Assembly (NCBI GenBank): GCA_028015205.1 | Contig: CM051521.1 | Span: 123,450,614 to 123,514,613 of the forward strand | Source: Mytilisepta virgata | Lineage: Eukaryota; Mollusca; Bivalvia; Mytilida; Mytilidae | Direction: 5' to 3' | DNA length: 64,000 nucleotides | Part shown: in pieces, positions 1 through 11,311 of the stretch | Layout of the letters: every line of letters starts with the position of its first letter | How positions within the stretch are numbered: the first letter of the stretch is position 1 | Notes under the pieces: model-generated | The model's database searches: none | What the model saw: only the letters and a program-made list of their open reading frames with translations | What the model was told of the DNA's origin: nothing | Made by a program: the position numbers and the translations under genes

Positions 1-1095
1 CTAGAGGCTCAAAAGAGCCTGTATCGCTGACTGCCTAAATTTAACTTGTCCACCTTAATCATGACTAAAAATCTAAGTGTAACAGCCAATTTGGCGGTTT
101 TTTCCATAGGGTCCTATGTTCGGCTGTGGCATTTAGCTCGGTTGACAGTCCAGGTCACCAGACATAATTCTGAAAGAGGACCATCTAAGGAACATTTCTG
201 CCATGTCTGGTTCCAATTGGCGCATTGGGTTTCAGACAAAAAGATTATGAAATGAATTTCCCGTAGGGTCCTATGATAAATTAATTTCGGTGTGGCATAT
301 CCGTTGAAAGTCGAGGATGCCGGACATAAATTTGGAAGATGGCCACCAAAGGACCATTCCATCAAAGTTTGGACCAACTGTTTCAGACAAGAAGGTCTTT
401 AAAGGAAAATTTAAGCCGGACGCCATCTTTAAAAGGCAAAAATTCCTATAAGAGGTCTATTAATGATTTTGGTCATGTTGACTTATTTGTAGATCTTACT
501 TTGTTGAATATTTTTGCTGTTTACATTTCGTCTTTATCTATAATAATATTCAAGATAATAACCTAAAAGTGCAAAATTTCCTTAAAATTATCAATTCAGG
601 GGAATAAACCCAACAAAGGGTTGACCGATTCGTCTGAAATGGCAGGTAGATATGGACCTGATGAACATTTTACCCCTTCCCTTCACAGTTTTGCTCTAAA
701 TGCTATATTTTTTTTAGATACAAGACAAAAACTGCAGTTTACCTCTATGTTCTATTTTTAGCAATGTCGGCCATGTTGGTTGGCAGGCAGGGTAATCGAT
801 AACCAGAATAATCCAGTCGTTTTATTCGCTCACTTCGATCACTCCATTACCGAAGGAGAGAATCGGATATGGAAACGGCTTGAATTATTCGAGTTAGATA
901 ATCGGACACAGTTTTTAACCTAATGCCCTATAAATGATGCTTGTATCCAAGTTTGGTTCCATTTGGCCGAGTAGTTTCAGAGGAGAGAATTTTTGTAAAA
1001 AGTTAATGGACGATGACGGCGACGGACGACGACGGGTGACGTACGAAGACGGACGCTAAGTGATGAGAATACCTCACTTGACCCTTTTACAACAC
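1..1095 (+). mobile_element. pearl/HINE-like element, family A, degenerate
   Basis: Begins with the family hairpin GAGGCTC-aaaa-GAGCCTG and 'tatcgct', followed by diverged modules (gtcctatgtt, ctgaaagagg, ccatttggccgag, gtttcag). It ends in a gacggacgacga-type microsatellite and 'gctaagtgatgagaa'. The 3' hairpin is eroded. Confidence 0.7.
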
Positions 1096-1187
1096 ATTAG
1101 TATTACGCACTGAAACAATATATAATTTTTCCAGCTATCTTTTAGTTAAAAACGCATATTCTGAGAACAGTACCTCTTCATTCTGTT

Positions 1188-1463
1188 GTTTTTGGGGGCC
1201 TCGGTATCCGAGTGGTCTGTAGGTAGTTCGTCATGACTACTAATGATCACCAGCCTGTCAATCCTGAAGTTGTGAGTTCGAATCTCACCTGTTGCGAGGT
1301 GTGTTCGACTCCGATCTTAATTGACAAGGATTGGCAATTTTCCTACCGAAGGTCGGTGGTTCTCTCCGGGTACTCCGGCTTCCTCCACCAATAAAAACTG
1401 GCCGCCGTGAAATAGCCTAATGTGCTGAAAACGGTGTAACACCCCAACTAAACAAACAAACAA
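1188..1463 (+). mobile_element. tRNA-derived SINE with target-site duplication
   Basis: The head has an A-box-like 'ccgagtggtct' and a B-box-like 'gagttcgaatctc', as in Leu/Ser-type tRNA. The body contains 'tctccgggtactccggcttc' and 'ctccacc', which looks like a conserved metazoan SINE central domain. The tail is aacaaacaaacaa. The direct repeat TCATTCTGTT (1178-1187 and 1464-1473) is the target duplication. Plus-strand insertion. Confidence 0.85.
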
Positions 1464-2057
1464 TCATTCTGTTTTTCTGACCTTTCAAGGTAAAGACTTT
1501 TTTCTAGTACAGGAACCATTGGTTTAAGAACTCCTGATTGTCTGCTTTTGTTTTACCTTTGACCAAGAATTTAGTGGCAAGGTTGAAAGATTTAACCCGG
1601 CCACATTTTGTATGTTTTTCTTTTATGCCAGATGCCAGAAACCTTTTTTAAAATCTTTTCTGCCTGACGCTAATTTTTTTTTAATGGAATCAGGAATACT
1701 GTGTATATTGGGTATTTATAAAAAAAACTATTATTTTCCCAGGTTATTTTTAGTTTAATATTCCTTGAAATCTAAAGAAATAAGCAACACTATGGTATGA
1801 ATTCAGCCTTTTTCTCTTATTATGGTATAATAGTATAATATAGCGTATTATTATAATTATAGTCGAGTAACTCGGGATATTCTAGGGAAAACACCGTCAA
1901 AATGGGATCTGCAAAACTTAAGATGGCCATGGTGTCTAGCAACTGTAAAATTTCTTCCAGTCTTTAATAGTTAAGCAGAACATGCCCTCCCAAAAAAAAA
2001 TTGGATGCATTAATTGCCTATTTTCAACCACTAAATTCTTGAACGACAAAAACAAGA

Positions 2058-2144
2058 GTATATCTCATTGGTCCTTGGCTAGCCATATTGGACTTCGGCT
2101 TTGCCTCAGTCCAATATGGCTTACCTCGGACCAATGAGATATAC
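2058..2144. repeat. near-perfect 37-bp-arm foldback hairpin
   Basis: The left arm, starting gtatatctcattggtcc and continuing agccatattggact, is mirrored by agtccaatatggct and ggaccaatgagatatac around a loop of about 13 bases. It could be a minimal foldback element or the fused ends of a deleted transposon. Confidence 0.8.
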
Positions 2145-2711
2145 CAATATAATTAACTAGCTGTTCTTGCTTTATTTTCTCAGATATTTTATCTTCTGTA
2201 TAAAAACATGCTATCAGTATTTTGTTGACAAATATCTGATCCCTATATGGATTACGTACTCTAGAATTTCGACCAGTATGCTGTCGTGTTTGTTTATAGG
2301 AACCGCACATTAATATTGGTATAAATTGATCAAAAACGTATGGTAATTGGGTAGAAATCAATGTTTTCTCCTACCCTTTCTTACTATAACACCGGACCAA
2401 GCCTGGCAATATATTATTCCCCAAAATCTCTGAGTGCACTTGACCAATGGGCCGTTTTCGCAATGATGCTTACCCCAAATCTTTATTTCCATATCTAAAT
2501 ATATATTTATGTGATTGTCACAATATTAAAGGATTAGTTAAATGTTGTATTTACTGTGACTGTATGACAATGAAACATTGCCATATAATGTATGTACAAA
2601 AAAGTAAAATCAGGTTACTGTCAAATAAACTCCAGAGAGGTATAAAAATTCCATCGGACATGCATATACACATGTACCCAAGGTACATATCAGTCACCGA
2701 ACCTTTTTTTA

Positions 2712-2880
2712 TATAGCAGACCTGTCCGACTGGTCTAGGGCACTGGACATGGTGCTCTGCGAATAGGTGCCATAGTGTCTCAAAGGTTTGAGTTCGAGAC
2801 CCGCCAAAGGCGGACAAAAATTTGACAGTGTTAAAATCTGATTTTAGCTGTGTTGGGTTAGTGTTCAGACGTATATATAT
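2712..2880 (+). mobile_element. second tRNA-like SINE
   Basis: tRNA-like head with 'tggtctagggcactgg' (A-box region) and 'ggtttgagttcgagaccc' (B box), followed by 'gtgttgggttagtgttcaga' and a TA-rich tail. It cannot fold as a standard functional tRNA of about 73 bases because the head is too long. Ends are uncertain. Confidence 0.55.
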
Positions 2881-3124
2881 AGTATTGTAATATTTATTTT
2901 AAATTGACAATTTATATAGAAACAAATATATATATAAATAACAGTGCTATTTGAAAGTCTTCGGGTTTCCTTGGAATGTTTCGTGTCTTCTGATCCATAC
3001 AGATCACATGCCTATAGCCAGTTGAGAATTCCGGCCTGTCCGATTTGTTATCTGAGAACCGTTATCTCAGCCCGTTGTTTTGCATCAGATACCTACTACT
3101 TTTGTCATCGTCTGGACTCCTGGA

Positions 3125-3531
3125 TCAAGAATATTTATCTCTAACTAAGGTTTTGCATTTCCTTCTGTCTTCTCGATTGCTGAAATTAATTCTACATCGA
3201 TACATATCTCTATAGAAATCCTCGCGATAATCACAACATTTTTCAAAAGGTTTACCGTATTTTTTACCACACTTTTCTGCTCTCCCCACCAGGATCCTAG
3301 AACTGAAAGACGAGGCCTTTATTTTCATAATCATATTCCTTTTTCTAGAAGGATCGTGGATATGACAACTGAGTTTTTTCTTTGCTGCTTTCTCACCAAG
3401 CTTACAACATTTTATACCAGTTGGCTGAAACAAATCTATAGCCCTCCGTAACTGTGATCTGATTGGTCGGTTTATATGTTGTCTGTTCAACCGGGCTCTC
3501 TCTAATATGTGGGGTGGTATAACTGCTTCTA
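3125..3531 (-). CDS. small secreted cysteine-rich protein, exon 2 (possible anaphylatoxin-like domain)
   Basis: Acceptor tttttcag, then 134 codons to TGA at 3127-3125; with exon 1 this makes a 152-residue preprotein. The mature part is strongly basic and has eight cysteines. Six follow CC-x12-C-(long)-C-x10-CC: KCCKLGEKAAKKKLSC, then about 30 residues, then KCGKKYGKPFEKCCDY. Complement C3a and fibulin anaphylatoxin modules have CC-x12-C-x12-C-x6-CC, so the first spacing is exact and the later ones are longer. Two extra cysteines follow (RCR, KCK). Function is unknown; a defensive or matrix peptide is possible. An AATAAA lies at 2893-2898. That the two exons belong together is inferred from phase, order and signal peptide. 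Confidence 0.7.
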
Positions 3532-3589
3532 CTGAAAAATAAAGATATCGAGTCTCACGAAAGGAATATTACATTCTGTACTATATAAA

Positions 3590-4015
3590 AATATCAATCC
3601 AAAGATACTGATATTAAATATAGTAAATTTATAATATGCTGTATACGACGCATTTCAAGGAGTTACCTCTCATCAGCAGCATTAAAACCGAGACATTTGG
3701 AAGACCAAAAACCAAACTTATTTTACACAAGAAGTACTCATAACCAAAAATACTGAAATAGGAAGCCAAATTTCAGCTAAGGAGATCTACCATGTGCAAG
3801 ACAAGAAATGAACCCTTAGTATTTCTATTATTTTTGAATTTTGCTAAATACTGGTAATTTCTGTAACAAATCAGTGAATAATCATGTCTCCACCATGCAG
3901 AGGCATCATCCCAGGGGTTTCAAAATAACAATCCAAAGATACTGATATTAGATATAGTAAATTTATACTATGACGCACTTCAAGGAGTTACCTCTCATCA
4001 GCAGCGATACTCGAT
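3590..4015. repeat. direct repeat of about 85 bp
   Basis: 'atccaaagatactgatatta' through 'ttcaaggagttacctctcat' occurs around 3597-3678 and again at 3930-4010, separated by about 250 bases, in the intron of the secreted-protein gene. Confidence 0.75.
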
Positions 4016-4142
4016 ATAGTATCATAAATTGATAGAATATTTTACCGTTAAAATAACAAATAAAAACCCAAAGTTATGTATATATTTATTTATTTAGAAT
4101 GCATATATGCAAGTAAAAATTAAAGTTCAACTTGCAATTTTC

Positions 4143-4896
4143 CAACTTGGACAGTACAATGATGATGTAGGTGATTTTAAGCACGGGTATTCCATTGTAA
4201 CGCCCCAAAGTCCTTGAAATATTAGGTGATTCATTTTTTAAGTTAAAAATATCAACTCAAGGTCATTAGAAGAGTATCTTATATCTATAGAACTAGTACA
4301 CAAATTATCATATAACAAAACATTTGGTTTTAAACGAGTACACAAGTGATCACATAACAAAACTACACCCTTTAAGTTGTATAATTCGGTCATGGAACAC
4401 AACATATGAACATGACATACACAAGAAAAAAAATTAAATCACCACCCTCTCATTCGGCAAAAAAATGATTGTGTTCATTCTGTCAGTTCCGAGGTTATCA
4501 ATGTACCTGTCATCACAGCCGTTACGCAAGAAGCTGTAGATTACTTTTATATAACAATATTTTATTAATGCAAATAAACCCACGAAGGGTTAGGCACATA
4601 CAAAATATACAAGAAATTACAATGGCATGTACATAGATAACAACAGAACAGTATCTAAAGAAATCGTTTACAGATTATTTCTGTTGGTATGTAGGGTCTT
4701 CTCTCCTAAGTTCTAATGACTTTTTTATGAAGACACTATAGATATAAGCCGAGGATATAAGATACTCTTATAACGACCTTGAGTTGATATTTTTAATTTA
4801 AAAAATGAATCACCGAATATTTCAAGGACTTGGGGGCGTTACAATGGAATACCTGTGCTTTGATTCACCTACATCATCATTTTGCTGTCCAAGTTA
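4143..4896. mobile_element. candidate MITE with about 150-bp imperfect terminal inverted repeats
   Basis: AACTTGGACAG...ctatag (4143-4290) is reversed in ctatag...CTGTCCAAGTT (4736-4896). The arms share 'gatgatgtaggtga', 'tattccattgtaacgcc', 'tccttgaaatatt' and 'atcaactcaaggtc' with small changes. The spacer has no coding sequence. Confidence 0.7.
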
Positions 4897-5210
4897 GACA
4901 TTAAATAATAATTAATGGTATTATTGTAGAAACTAAAGTTTTTGCTTTACCCTTTTTGTCATTTTGACATTTAAACATGCTCTACAATATTTCAGACAGT
5001 GAGAACAATTGACGAGTCGTAATTGACGAGATATAATTCAAACATGTAAAATATCTTGATTGTTATCAGAGTATTATATAATCATAATACATAACAAGGT
5101 TTTATCACCCAATGAGACATTAAAAACATACCAATAATCCAACAAAATCCATAATCTGAAAAGTCTTTTAAAAAAACAAGCATTCTGAAAGTATTGCTGG
5201 GCAATACAAT

Positions 5211-5890
5211 GTCCCCTACCGGCTTGAGCTTTGAGAAAACACGTAAAATCTCCTTGTGTAAGTGAAGCAGACGAAGGCATATGGACAGAGTGACTCCTAA
5301 AAATCCTGAAACTATGTTTGCAAGGGGTACACAATGATTACCCGACCAGCTTGCTCTGTGTAGCTCATCATTATAAGCTCATTACCAAAAATAAGACCAC
5401 TTGGTAAAAGCTTAAGGGTTTGCAAAAAAAAAAAAAAAAAAATTCAGTTGGTTATACGCTTTATGAAAAAGTCCAGAAAACTATTATTTTGACAATATTC
5501 CCTATTTCCAAGGGCAATAACTCTCACAATAATTACGCTATCAGCGTGAAACTCAAACTTGATCTATAACTCATCACTGTAAGCTCACACACGAAAACTA
5601 TGATCACATGGTAAAAGGGTTTGCGGAAAACTGCTTATTTACGTGAATTTTCTAAGTCCAAGGACCATAACTCTGCAAAAAATCATCAGACCGGAACAAA
5701 ATTCAAGACTGATCTGTAACTGGTCATGCTAAATCTATATACCAAATATCAATATCTTCAAGCACAATTGAAAAAAAGTGCGGAAAACTGAGTTGCCTGA
5801 CTGACGGATGAACAAGATGGTACGCCAGATGGAGGGACAGACGGACGGAGTGCAAACCTAAAGACCCCTTCGGCTTTGCCGGTAGGGGAC
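5211..5890. mobile_element. HINE/pearl-like element, family B, with perfect 13-bp inverted ends
   Basis: GTCCCCTACCGGC at 5211-5223 is the exact reverse complement of GCCGGTAGGGGAC at 5878-5890. A hairpin (GTATTG-ctggg-CAATAC) sits just before the left end. Inside are three diverged modules sharing 'ggtaaaag...gtttgc', then a cagacggacgga microsatellite, then a 3' stem CTTCGGC-ttt-GCCGGTAGG. No coding capacity. Confidence 0.8.
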
Positions 5891-6333
5891 TTATACAGCT
5901 AGGTGACATCAATAACCATTCTATGTATGGCTTCAGTCACAAATTGTGAACATACGTTCTGTAAATAATTATGTTCAAAATGGTGCACGCTATATGAAGT
6001 GCGAGTTTTTCCTCTGTATCGAAGGCCTCGTTATGATTCCCAAGAATACGAAGAGAAATCTGTCAGTAGGGGTAATTAATTATAAGATTCTATCCAAGGC
6101 TAGTCTATTCTAGGCAAAAATTAGGACAATATATAGCATATAGAGGACATAATATCGGCAGATGAATACCGAAGAGACAAAACAGTGGGAACAGTCCACA
6201 AATTCGAATCCAAGGAAAATACAAAGTCAGGAGAATGGAACACAACAAACAAGATTCCAAGGAAAAGACAGTCAGGAGAATGGAACACAACAAACAAACA
6301 CCACAAGGATACATGTACATGCATAACTAAAAC

Positions 6334-7114
6334 CAGAGGCTCCCAGGAGCCTGTAATCGCTCACCTGGCATACAGTTGCCAAAGTTGACATTAAAATTCA
6401 TCTTGTTTGGCGGGTGGGGTCATCGGATACAATTCTGAAAGAGACCTACCTAATGATCATTCCACCAAAGTTTGGTTCCATTTGAGCAAGTAGTTCCAGA
6501 CGAGAAGATTTTTTAATGAATTTCCCATAGGGTCCTATGTTAAACTAAGTTCGGCTGAAGCAGCCATCTTGGTTGGTGGGCGGGGTCATTGGATACAATT
6601 CTGAAAGAGGATCATCTAAGGACCATTCCATCAAAGTTTGATTCAAATTGAGCATGTGGTTCCAGACAAAAAGATTTTTTAATGAATTTCCCATAGGGTC
6701 CTATGTTAAACTAAGTTCGGCTGTGGCAGCCATCTTGATTGGCGGGTGGAGTCATCGGATACAATTCTGAAAGAGGATCATCTAAGGACCATTCCACTTA
6801 AGTTTGACATAAATTGGTTGAGTAGTTTTGGAGGAGAAGATTTTTTAAGAAACCACCCCCTTTTTTCTATTTTTAGTAACGGCAGCCATGTTTGTTGGTG
6901 GATTGCGACCCCTGATACAATTCTGGAAGGGGACCACCCAAGGACCATTCCTGCAAAGTTTGGTTGAAATTGGTCCAGTGGTTTCAGAGGAGAAGATTAA
7001 AATGTGAATTGTGGACGGACGGACGGACGGACAGACGGACGGACGGACGGACAGACGACGGACGCCAAGTGATGACAAAAGCTCACATGGCCTTTCAGGC
7101 CAGGTGAGCTAAAA
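6334..7114 (+). mobile_element. pearl/HINE-like element, family A, complete
   Basis: 5' hairpin GAGGCTC-cca-GGAGCCTG, then GCTCACCTGG. Four modules follow carrying 'ccatagggtcctatgttaaa' and 'ggcagccatcttg', then an array of (acgg) units at about 7013-7055. The 3' end is 'gccaagtgatgacaa' plus the hairpin CTCACATGGCC-tttca-GGCCAGGTGAG and CTAAAA. CCAGGTGAGC is the exact inverse of the 5' GCTCACCTGG. Confidence 0.88.
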
Positions 7115-7350
7115 AGTATAATAAACTAAACAAAAACTAGAACAAGACACCACAGAAACTAAAGCACTAGCAATGTGAACTCCCATTAAAAACCGGCAGA
7201 ACAATAATTCAAAAAGTTGAAGAGCAAATTCAAAATGCCAAAATGACCAAAAATGTTTATTCATTCAATGTTGAAATCTTCCCAATATATAGATATTTTT
7301 ACATAACCTCACTATAATATAATAATAATATTTTACAAATGAAATCTTAC

Positions 7351-7402
7351 CTGTTAGCGCCAGAATACAGGCATAGATAAATCCCAGGAGGAATATCTTC
7401 AT
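7351..7402 (-). CDS. small secreted cysteine-rich protein, exon 1 (signal peptide)
   Basis: ATG at 7402-7400 followed by MKIFLLGFIYACILALT and donor g|gtaaga. This is a textbook signal peptide: Met-Lys, an uninterrupted hydrophobic core, small residues near the end. The single base left over combines with exon 2 to give Val (g|ta). A TATA box lies about 90 bases upstream. The intron to exon 2 is about 3.8 kb and full of repeats. Confidence 0.78.
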
Positions 7403-7488
7403 TTTTACTATAAAATCAGCTGATCTATCCAGGTGTATAACGTACTTGTAATCGATTGTAAATGTTTCTACAAATAGATTTTGGGATT

Positions 7489-7498
7489 TATTTATATA
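7489..7498 (-). promoter_or_regulatory. TATA box of the secreted-protein gene
   Basis: TATATAAATA on the minus strand, about 87 bases before the ATG. That leaves room for initiation some 30 bases downstream and a 5' leader of about 60 bases. Confidence 0.5.
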
Positions 7499-7631
7499 CT
7501 TCTATAGTAAATGGGCCGTGTTTAACACGCCATCTACCAATCGCGTAGCGCGGGTGCAACTAGTTTCCCCATTGTGTCACACCATGTATCGGGCGATATG
7601 GCCAAAGTATATCACTGGCCAAAATAAATAA

Positions 7632-8580
7632 TCCAGGGGCCAGGTTTTCGAAATCTATCCTAAGATATGATGATCTAAAGATAATCCTAGGATGGTCTTT
7701 ATAAGTATGATCTTAGGACGTTCCTATATGTTATACGTGTATAACTATCAATACGTTATAATTGATTGTAATATTTTATATCAAAAGAGTATTAACGAAA
7801 AAATAAATGAATAAAAAAAATACTAACCAAAAATGAACAATGAACTCAAAAGATTATCATGAAAATGATAAAACTTAAAACTTAGATACACATTTTTTTT
7901 TTTATAAGTATAACTCTTATTGTTTTTATGATAATTTTATAATAACGACTTTTAAGTTATTATTGAACTGTGTTAAGAGTTTACTGTGTAACATTTATAA
8001 ATACATGTTTTAGTTTCGCATTATGGACACGGAACATCTTTCACAAGTAATGAGTTTATTACTAAATTTAACTTTTGCACATGGTTTATGCTTTAAGTGA
8101 ATATAGTTATCTGAAACAATAATATAATAGAATTTTATTACAGATTTTTCTATTTCTATTTATTACACCAGAACATTTGTTCAAAGGGAACGACCATTAA
8201 AGTTTAAGGGGGAAAAGGGGGTTAAAATGTGCCAAAAAATGGCAGGATTTAATATTACATTGCATGGATTGAATAAAATAATTGAATGTTGTGAAAAAAA
8301 AGTTTGGCTCGTGTATGCCGCGAAAAGATTTTCCGGATCACCCCACCCCCTTCATAACAAGTCTTACCGTAGTTATTTTCTTTAGAGAAGGTATATCAGC
8401 ACTTCCATCACCCAAAAGTATGTAAACAGTGCCATTATGAAAACTACTAATTATATTTTAACCATTATGATTGTTCTAAGATATGGTTTTGGGTGTCCTA
8501 ACTTTAAGATAAATTTTAGGACATCTCTTAACTTACGATAGGTTTGAAAACATCACTTAGGATTAAGATATTATAGATAT
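7632..8580. mobile_element. possible degenerate MITE
   Basis: The left side 'ggttttcgaaatctatccta' and the inverted right side 'tacgataggtttgaaaacat', each accompanied by cttaggac/taaga-rich sequence, suggest eroded inverted ends around a 0.9-kb AT-rich body. Weak. Confidence 0.3.
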
Positions 8581-10730
8581 CATCCATCTGTTATGATAAC
8601 TTTTCATATCGCTAATTGGTTTGAATTACCCATGTGCAATGACATTTGCATTTTTATATTCATGTTATTGAGAAGAAAAAAAATAGATCAAGTGGTATCA
8701 AAATAACACAAAGAGTAAGGCAACGACCCGGAAGAGTTAAAATTCGGTTAGAAATATTAGTAAACAATAGATAAATAGGTGATGCACTATTCGTATATCA
8801 TTGGCATACACGTTATTACAGGGAGCTGGTTTTTCATTTTAAGAGGGGAGATGGAGGCAAGGAAGTAATCTTGGAGCTAGAAAATTTGTTTTGAGGGAAT
8901 AAATGAGTCTCCGTTTTTTGCAACGCTAAAGCGCATTGTTTAATTCCAGATGATATCAAATCCTTACCTTTTTTCACCTCATTGTTGAGCTGCCTATTTT
9001 TCACCAAATTTGGGATCCTGTCTTTCTTTTCAAATTATTTCTTGCCCCTCATAAAAATCAAATGGTTGTTCCCTTATAAGTATAGCGGATAAATTTATTT
9101 TTCTTTGGTTCTTTTCTAAAAGAAGAAAATATTCAGCTATGTTTCCATGGAAATTAGCCATTTTTTATTCTTTATTTAACTCTTGCAACAACATGAAGTA
9201 GAATCGAGCCTCGAAACTCGAGGTAAACTGAGAAGCTGATTTTAGTCTACGTCCATCTGTAACATGGGAATCTTACTATTACTTCTCAAGTAACCATAGT
9301 TTTTGATTTTTGTAGTCGAGGTTCATTTCTTTTCTTTTCAAGCTAGAGTATAGAAAAAATGGCGTAAGCAACACAATCGGGACTTTGAAGTGAATTCGGC
9401 CAATCTACAAATGATACCAGTCTGGTAAAACCGAATTTCCAAAATCCTCATTACTTGGTAACACTGTTGAGGATGTGGACAATAAAACTTCTATATAAAT
9501 AAAATATCAGTTAGACCGATCCCCCTCGTAGATAAAAAAAAGCACCGTCCTGATGTTCTTATTTGAAAGCTTCAAGTTTTCAATGAACTTTTAACATTAG
9601 AAAAAATTTGGGCAAATGGGTATTCTATTTCTCGATATATTTTGGTATCATATCAGACAATGAATTTTTCCTTTGCCGGGTGGGAATTTCCATTTACGTT
9701 ATCTTAATTGAAGAATTCTGATGAAGAAATACAAAATACCACACATTAAGGTAATTTCGAGAATTTGATTATAAAAAAAAAGTTTTAATGTACCACTAAT
9801 GGTCTGGATCGTAACTTGAATCATGAAGATATAGAACACTATTGTGTAAGTAGATTCTGATATTCCATGGTACAGTTTAAAGGGACTTCGAGGATAGGAC
9901 CAGTACGGATACCGTCTCGTGGTCGAATTTAATTCTCACCAAAATCCAATTTCCATGTGCGATATTTAGAAAGGAGTGCTAGTAGAAATCCGACGAGAAT
10001 CGAGGAATATAACGGGCGTAAAATGTTTCGATTTGCATATCATTCTGGTATCACGTACAAAACACGTTCATTATTATTTTATATGATCAGTTTGTCCTTG
10101 GTGTATAATAATCATAAAAGGTTTACAATCAATTACCATTCTAATTAAAAACATAAGTACTAGGGAGGATACTCTACTAGTATTATATTATAGTTTATTA
10201 CGTAAACTGGCAAGAAAAACGACACGGTATAATCACCAAGGCGGACTTCATTGTGCAATAATGTGTTAAAATAATCATCTTACAACGTTTCTTACTTTAC
10301 TCCTTATATTTTATATACATTGACGTCAACATCTAATCATACGTGACAAAACTCATAAAGCCCAGCTCTGTTGTAAGTTTTTCGGTACAGGTGAACTTTT
10401 TTTTTTGAACTAAGGGCAATTATTTCTCCAAATCTGTCAGGTCATCTCTGTCCTTAAGATTATTTATGGAGTACCCAGCGTTTCGATCTGTTTAACATTT
10501 TGGTTCATTGTTTCTGCTCTATACATATTTGAGATGAAGTTAAATGAAATATGCATGCACATTGCAACAAAATTGGTATTTCAGAAATATTGAGCAATCT
10601 TATAATACTAAATTTAGAACTTCTTGGAGAAAATCTAAAGAGGATGCAATGCTGTAAAGATAAACCCAGACAATTACTGTTAGTTATGCTTTAAAGGAGT
10701 ATATCTACAATACAACAAGACCAAAACCAG
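8581..10730. other. intergenic stretch without recognised genes
   Basis: AT-rich spacer. The short ORFs (such as 9957-10148) show no family resemblance, splice context or codon bias. Nothing convincing was found on either strand. Confidence 0.5.
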
Positions 10731-10734
10731 GTGT

Positions 10735-11240
10735 GGACCAGCGTCACAGCATGCAATTCATTGGTTGGCAAACATGATGTGGATGCACGACAGATCCAAA
10801 AATTGCTTACACGCTGCAACTCAACATTAATATCAAGCTGCAGATTAGATATAATATCATTCCCTTTTGTAGAGGCCAAGAACTTTCACGAAATATTTTC
10901 TAGTGTTTTGAGTATTGTTGAATTTTTAACTATCAGCAAACAGAAAGTGGCTGCACGACAGATCCAAAAATTGCTTACACGCTACAACTCAACATTATCA
11001 AGCTGCAGGTAAAATATAAAATCATTCCCTTTTGTAGAAGCCAAGAAAACTGTCACGAAATTTTTTCTAGTGTTTTGAGTATTGTTGAATTTTTAAATAT
11101 CAGCAAACAGAATGTGGCTGCACGACTGATCCAAAAATTGCTTACACTCTACAACTCCATATTATCAAGCTGCAGACAAAATATAAAATCTTTTCCTACT
11201 GTAGAAGCCAAGAAATCTTTGAGGAAAGTTTCCTACATGT
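10735..11240. repeat. 168-bp tandem repeat, three copies
   Basis: 'gcacgacagatccaaaaatt' starts at 10784, 10953 and (with one change) 11120, so periods are 169 and 167. Each unit continues through 'caagctgcag', 'tcccttttgtagaagccaag' and 'gtattgttgaatttttaa'. It is followed by 'tttcggacggacgga', so this may be the core of another pearl-like family. Confidence 0.85.
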
Positions 11241-11311
11241 ACCCAAGGTCTTTCGGACGGACGGAGTCGAGCGATTACTAGATCTGCTTTCTCTGTTGAC
11301 GACGCAGGTAA

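Noticed and set aside
1195..1310. tRNA gene call from 'ccgagtggtct...gagttcgaatctc'
   Set aside because: The distance between boxes, the lack of a good acceptor stem, the fused core domain and the target duplication show a SINE rather than a working tRNA.
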